This document shows positions 22,137-23,312 of a DNA stretch of 23,312 bases, in pieces. The stretch comes from CALMKX01 sp044869955 (GTDB lineage: Bacteria > Acidobacteriota > Thermoanaerobaculia > Multivoradales > SZUA-115). A program made the position numbers and the translations under genes. How positions within the stretch are numbered: position 1 is the first letter of the stretch; every line of letters starts with the position of its first letter. The notes beneath the pieces are model-generated. The model was not told the DNA's origin and searched no databases. It saw nothing but the letters and a program-made list of their open reading frames with translations. Where the stretch lies: positions 1 through 23,312 of the forward strand of contig JBIOYC010000101.1 in assembly GCA_044869955.1 (NCBI GenBank), in the 5' to 3' direction.

Positions 22137-23312
22137 GCGGGAGCCGAGTGGAGAAGGGCGGGCTGCGGGTCCGGGTGCGGCGGGTGCCCGGGGCGCCGGT
22201 GGTGGCCCTGCGCCTGATGGTCGCCGGTGGGGCGCGGGTGGAGCAGGTACCCGGCCAGGCCCTGGTCACCGGTCGCATGCTCGCCGAGGGCACCCGCCGC
22301 CGGGGCTGGCGGCAGCTGGCCGAGGACCTCGAGAGCCGGGGCATGATCCTCCAGGCCAGCGGCTCCCCGGAGACCGTCGGGGTGGCCCTCGACGCGTTGG
22401 CCCCGGACCTCGAGCGCGCCCTCGACTGGGCCGCCGAGATCCTCCTCGAGCCCGCCTTCGCCGTCGACCGTTGCGACTGGGTGCGGCGTCAGGCGGCGGC
22501 CGAGCTCGAGAGCTTGGCCGATCAGCCCGAGGTGCTGGCCGCCTGGGGCTTCCTCGAGCAGCTCTACACGCCCCACCCGCGCGCCCGGCCTTTGCACGGG
22601 GATGCCGCGAGCCTGGCCCGGTTGACTGCGGAGGATTGCGCATCGTTTCTCGCCGCCGGGCTCGCCCGGGGCCTGCTGGTGACGCTGGCCGGCGACCTCG
22701 ACGAGGAGGAGGCCGCGGCCCGGGTCGAGGCGGTCTTCGCCCGAGCGGGCGGGGAGGCGGGCCCGGCCCCCTCGCCCCCCGAGCCGCGAGGTGGTGAGCC
22801 CCGCCGTGAGGTGCAGCTGCGGGGTGGTGACCAGGCTCACCTCTACCTGGGGCATCTGACGGTGCCGCGTTGCCACTCCGACTACACGGCGCTCGAGGTG
22901 CTGGCGGTGATCCTGGGGTCGGGCTCCGGCCTCGCCGGCCGGGTGCCCGCCCGCATCCGCGAGCGCGAGGGGCTGGCCTACTCCACCTTCGCCCAGACGG
23001 TGGCCGGGGCCGGGCTGGATTCCGGGCGCTTCCTCGCCTACGTCGGTACCGGGCCGGAGAACCTCGCCCAGGCCGAGGCGAGCGTGCGCGACGAGCTGGA
23101 CCGCCTGCTCGCCGAGGGGGTGACCGAGCAGGAGGTCGGCGAGGCCCGGGCCTACCTGCTCGGTCGCGAGCCCTTCCGCCGTGAGACCGCCCGGCAATGG
23201 GCGGAGATCCTCGCCGAGGCCGAGTTCTACGGGCTGCCGGTGGACGATCCAGCGGCCCGCGCCGCCGCCCTGGCCGCCGTCGACCGCGCAGCGGTCGACG
23301 CAGCAGCCCGCC
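22133..23312 (+). CDS. M16 family peptidase, non-catalytic partner subunit, 3' partial
   Basis: The TTG start overlaps the previous stop by 3 bases (TTGA). The frame stays open for 393 codons to the window end. The HxxEH position is replaced by GRMLAEGT (G47-T54), so zinc binding is lost. The 'R...GLAYS' pair (R278, Y283) typical of the inactive, substrate-positioning subunit is kept. Active and inactive M16 subunits encoded side by side form heterodimeric clamshell peptidases. Translation coupling suggests a 1:1 complex. It contains a perfect 9-base inverted repeat near its visible end. The C-terminal end lies outside the window. Confidence 0.85.
   Translation, partial: MSGSRVEKGGLRVRVRRVPGAPVVALRLMVAGGARVEQVPGQALVTGRMLAEGTRRRGWRQLAEDLESRGMILQASGSPETVGVALDALAPDLERALDWAAEILLEPAFAVDRCDWVRRQAAAELESLADQPEVLAAWGFLEQLYTPHPRARPLHGDAASLARLTAEDCASFLAAGLARGLLVTLAGDLDEEEAAARVEAVFARAGGEAGPAPSPPEPRGGEPRREVQLRGGDQAHLYLGHLTVPRCHSDYTALEVLAVILGSGSGLAGRVPARIREREGLAYSTFAQTVAGAGLDSGRFLAYVGTGPENLAQAEASVRDELDRLLAEGVTEQEVGEARAYLLGREPFRRETARQWAEILAEAEFYGLPVDDPAARAAALAAVDRAAVDAAAR
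23279..23299. repeat. Perfect inverted repeat inside the M16 partner gene
   Basis: GTCGACCGC and GCGGTCGAC flank a 3-base spacer. It encodes VDRAAVD, so it may simply reflect the repeated amino-acid pattern, but the arms match perfectly. Confidence 0.6.

Noticed and set aside
1..23312. CRISPR arrays, tRNA or rRNA genes, transposases, phage genes
   Set aside because: No regular short repeats with spacers, cloverleaf sequences, rRNA segments, or recognisable transposase or phage proteins were seen on either strand.

Overview
This is a GC-rich (roughly 70%) bacterial chromosomal segment with genes packed end to end and no gene-free stretch longer than about 130 bases. No rRNA, tRNA, CRISPR array or insertion sequence was seen. 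The style suggests an Acidobacteriota-type bacterium, perhaps close to Thermoanaerobaculia. The evidence is a duplicated FtsX/MacB-like orphan permease, a Ser/Thr kinase with a PEGA-like tail, and secreted proteins carrying the recurrent 'FWFF..DNLELLVKVLDGC' type domain. That assignment is inference from gene content, not a phylogeny.

Layout. (1) 1-2841: the 3' part of a large peptidoglycan-recycling enzyme that fuses a family-3 glycoside hydrolase C-terminal domain, a serine-hydrolase (AmiE/beta-lactamase-fold) domain and a NamZ (DUF1343) exo-N-acetylmuramidase domain. (2) 2864-3463, minus strand: a lower-GC hicA-hicB toxin-antitoxin operon, possibly led by a translationally coupled 44-codon ORF. 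(3) 3507-5305: an unknown polytopic membrane protein, then a convergent pair encoding a DUF2059 secreted protein and a small putative lipoprotein. (4) 5404-12441: parE and parC, both full length and strikingly close to the E. coli type. They are separated by a vapB-like antitoxin gene, a decapitated vapC remnant and an 810-residue orphan permease. (5) 12486-12552: a compact terminator and sigma70-like promoter. (6) 12572-17535: a two-gene secreted operon. It encodes a DUF5060/GH140-like/collagen-binding-like glycosidase with four C-terminal 'FVVxW' repeats, and a protein with seven such repeats (probable seven-bladed propeller) plus two copies of the FWFF domain. (7) 17659 to the end: six co-directional genes, namely a DUF883 membrane protein, a small relative of it, a metallophosphoesterase, a PEGA-type Ser/Thr kinase and a paired M16 peptidase (active subunit, then inactive subunit, which runs off the window).

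How they fit together. The cell-wall fusion enzyme joins in one chain three activities that Bacillus subtilis encodes as neighbouring genes (nagZ, amiE, namZ). The parE-parC locus supplies topoisomerase IV, and the genes between them look like passengers in that transcription unit. The secreted pair at 12.6-17.5 kb probably works outside the cell on a polysaccharide and shares a repeat fold. The last block is envelope-oriented (membrane anchors, membrane kinase, peptidase pair) but has no demonstrated common pathway. The most unusual points are the triple PG-recycling fusion, the vapC eroded exactly at its start-codon overlap, the divided parE/parC locus, and the repeat-sharing secreted pair with a ten-G tract in the second gene.
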